This document shows, piece after piece, positions 53,567 through 54,772 of a stretch of DNA of 54,772 bases; position 1 is the first letter of the stretch, and each line of letters starts with the position of its first letter. The position numbers were made by a program, and so were the translations under genes. Source of the stretch: Chitinophagaceae bacterium (GTDB taxonomy: Bacteria; Bacteroidota; Bacteroidia; Chitinophagales; Chitinophagaceae); assembly GCA_004322425.1 (NCBI GenBank), contig SCVJ01000018.1, positions 1 through 54,772 on the forward strand, given 5' to 3'. The notes below the pieces were generated by a model, which had not been told where the DNA came from, did no database searches, and worked only from the letters and a program-made list of their open reading frames with translations.

Positions 53567-53574
53567 GGGGGGGG
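53567..53574 (+). repeat. Homopolymeric G8 tract upstream of the surface-protein gene
   Basis: Eight consecutive G residues in a very AT-rich 120-bp gap, 77 nt before the ATG at 53652. Such a run is rare by chance in this composition and is a possible slipped-strand site. Confidence 0.85.
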
Positions 53575-53651
53575 TAAAAATTATGAGTAGAGGTAATTTT
53601 TTTTAAAAATAAATTGTAACTTCGAATAAGTGTAAACGAAATGTGAAAGTT

Positions 53652-54772
53652 ATGGAAAAAAGATTTAACCCAATATCTTCAAAAATGCGAAGTATTTTAC
53701 TTTGTTTATTTGTATTGGTAGCAACCCAAAATTCAAAAGCCGCCACCATTTATTTTAATGATATTTTTCAAGGAACAGGAAGTTCCTATACTACCAGCAC
53801 AAACAGTCTTTCCAGTATCATCGCCATAACTGGAACAGGTTTTAGTTTTACTTCTGCCAATCCCGGTGATTCAATATTTATTGCTGTCGGAAATGATATT
53901 GCTGGCACGTTGCAATATATAAATGCAAGTGGAGTGCTTGTCAGTTTAACAGGTACAATTTCAAGGCAAGACAAAGTAAGCGGAGTAACAAAAGGTCTAT
54001 ACTTTGTAGTCACACCAACTCCTAATAATGCATATTTGTTGGTAATACCGGGTTATACTGGATATTCAGCTGGTGATAATGTCAGCACATCATCGGACGG
54101 AATGGCTGCTGCAATGAATACTGTCTTATCAGATCAGCAGGCGGGAGCTCCCTTAATTGCCGTTTCCAGCCCCACTGTATATGAAGATGAAGGATATATT
54201 ACCTATGTGGTAAGTTTAAATAAAACAGCAGCGTATTCAATAAGTTTCACACCTACTTTACAAGCAGTTACGGCAACTACACCGGCAGACTATACAAACA
54301 GCATGGAATATTCTACTAATGGGGGTTCTACTTGGACCGCTGTTAGCGGAGCTGTATCGATAGCTGCAGGTTCAACAACATTACAAGTTAGAGTTCCGGT
54401 AGTTTCTGATAATGTGCCGGAAGCAACCGAAACTTTCAATTTAGTAACCGGAACTACTTCGGGTGGTTCTGTACTTAACAGTGATGGTACTTATGGCATT
54501 GGAACTATTTTAGAACGAATTTCTGTTGTGGTTACCAGCGGTAGTCTGGCAAGTTTTAGTACCTGTGCGGGTACTGCATCAGATGCACAAAGTTTTACCG
54601 TTTCCGGTTCCGGGCTCTCCAATAATATTGTAATTACGGTTCCTTCGGGTTATGAAGTTTCAACCACTTCCGGAAGTGGTTATGCTTCCAGTGTTACGTT
54701 GACGCAGAGTAGTGGTAATGTCAGTTCCACCACTATTTATGTTCGACTTTCAAGTTCATCAACTGGTTCACC
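53652..54772 (+). CDS. large exported repetitive protein, 5' part (runs off the window)
   Basis: Open for 373 codons without a stop to the window end. Signal peptide MEKRFNPISSKMRSILLCLF with a hydrophobic core and cleavage near SKAA. Residues about 175-285 look like a Calx-beta/Ig-like module (ISVSSPTVYEDE-like VSSPTVYEDEGYITYVVSL, NVPEATETFNLVTG). A second repeat begins about 295: LASFSTCAGTASDAQSFTVS, SNNIVITVPSGYEVSTTSGS, SVTLTQSSGNVSSTTIYVRL, a domain found in tandem in giant secreted Bacteroidota proteins. Ser/Thr/Gly-rich; base use is more GC-rich than neighbours. Probably a type IX secreted adhesin, but the C-terminal sorting domain is outside. Confidence 0.8.
   Translation, partial: MEKRFNPISSKMRSILLCLFVLVATQNSKAATIYFNDIFQGTGSSYTTSTNSLSSIIAITGTGFSFTSANPGDSIFIAVGNDIAGTLQYINASGVLVSLTGTISRQDKVSGVTKGLYFVVTPTPNNAYLLVIPGYTGYSAGDNVSTSSDGMAAAMNTVLSDQQAGAPLIAVSSPTVYEDEGYITYVVSLNKTAAYSISFTPTLQAVTATTPADYTNSMEYSTNGGSTWTAVSGAVSIAAGSTTLQVRVPVVSDNVPEATETFNLVTGTTSGGSVLNSDGTYGIGTILERISVVVTSGSLASFSTCAGTASDAQSFTVSGSGLSNNIVITVPSGYEVSTTSGSGYASSVTLTQSSGNVSSTTIYVRLSSSSTGS

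Noticed and set aside
53565-53606. 13-codon frame starting at the G8 tract (MGGVKIMSRGNFF)
   Set aside because: Too short, no support; any shift in G number would destroy it.

Overview
The window is A+T-rich and densely coded. Everything points to a Bacteroidota chromosome, probably of the Chitinophagaceae/Sphingobacteriia kind. The signs are a PorQ-like type IX secretion protein, a fused alpha/beta 2-oxoacid dehydrogenase E1, the parA-parB-DUF5683-dapB order, a PafA-type phosphatase, many exported proteins with short K-rich signal peptides ending before Q, and repeated TAnnTTTG -7 boxes typical of the Bacteroidota housekeeping sigma factor. Assignment below phylum level is inference.

Layout. 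1-911: tail of a c-type cytochrome gene plus a DUF1080 protein. 915-3351: pyk-pfkA glycolytic pair on the minus strand. 3491-10353: prolyl oligopeptidase, cmk, FKBP isomerase, an exonuclease, a stand-alone RlmK-type rRNA methyltransferase, a PLP aminotransferase and a DUF1573 protein. 10505-14863: fused E1 dehydrogenase, PhzF, DCC thiol protein, YebC. 14980-20827: transporters (APC permease, GltP-type symporter, DedA, MFS) and a family 9 glycosyltransferase. 20892-23231: ExbD, then a GIY-YIG nuclease with a PUA/EVE-like reader, then prmC; this is the one stretch that looks like accessory DNA. 23297-32109: DMT transporter, YigZ, hydroxyacyl-CoA dehydrogenase, Mrp, PaiB-like protein, GDPD, pyrF, acyl-CoA dehydrogenase, aroK, DUF423. 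32104-39412: 7TM sensor kinase, ftsK, LolA-like protein, ubiX, and a serine palmitoyltransferase/AONS-family enzyme. 39542-45144: PafA-like phosphatase, DUF3050, dapB, DUF5683, parB, parA. 45531-54772: two beta-barrel proteins, lon, porQ, M42 peptidase, lipoprotein, LuxE-like protein, and the start of a large repetitive exported protein that runs off the end.

Most of the window is housekeeping. Convergent genes are packed tail to tail with 0-39 bp between stops and often overlapping stop codons. The only wide convergent junction is beside the GIY-YIG nuclease, where a short orphan C-terminal reading frame is also left over, which suggests that the nuclease was inserted. That nuclease, an antisense-oriented intrinsic terminator with no obvious gene (38118-38148), a G8 tract ahead of the giant surface protein, and several promoters whose -7 box lies 4-5 nt before the start codon (possible leaderless mRNAs) are the observations most worth following. 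No tRNA, rRNA, CRISPR array or insertion sequence was recognised.
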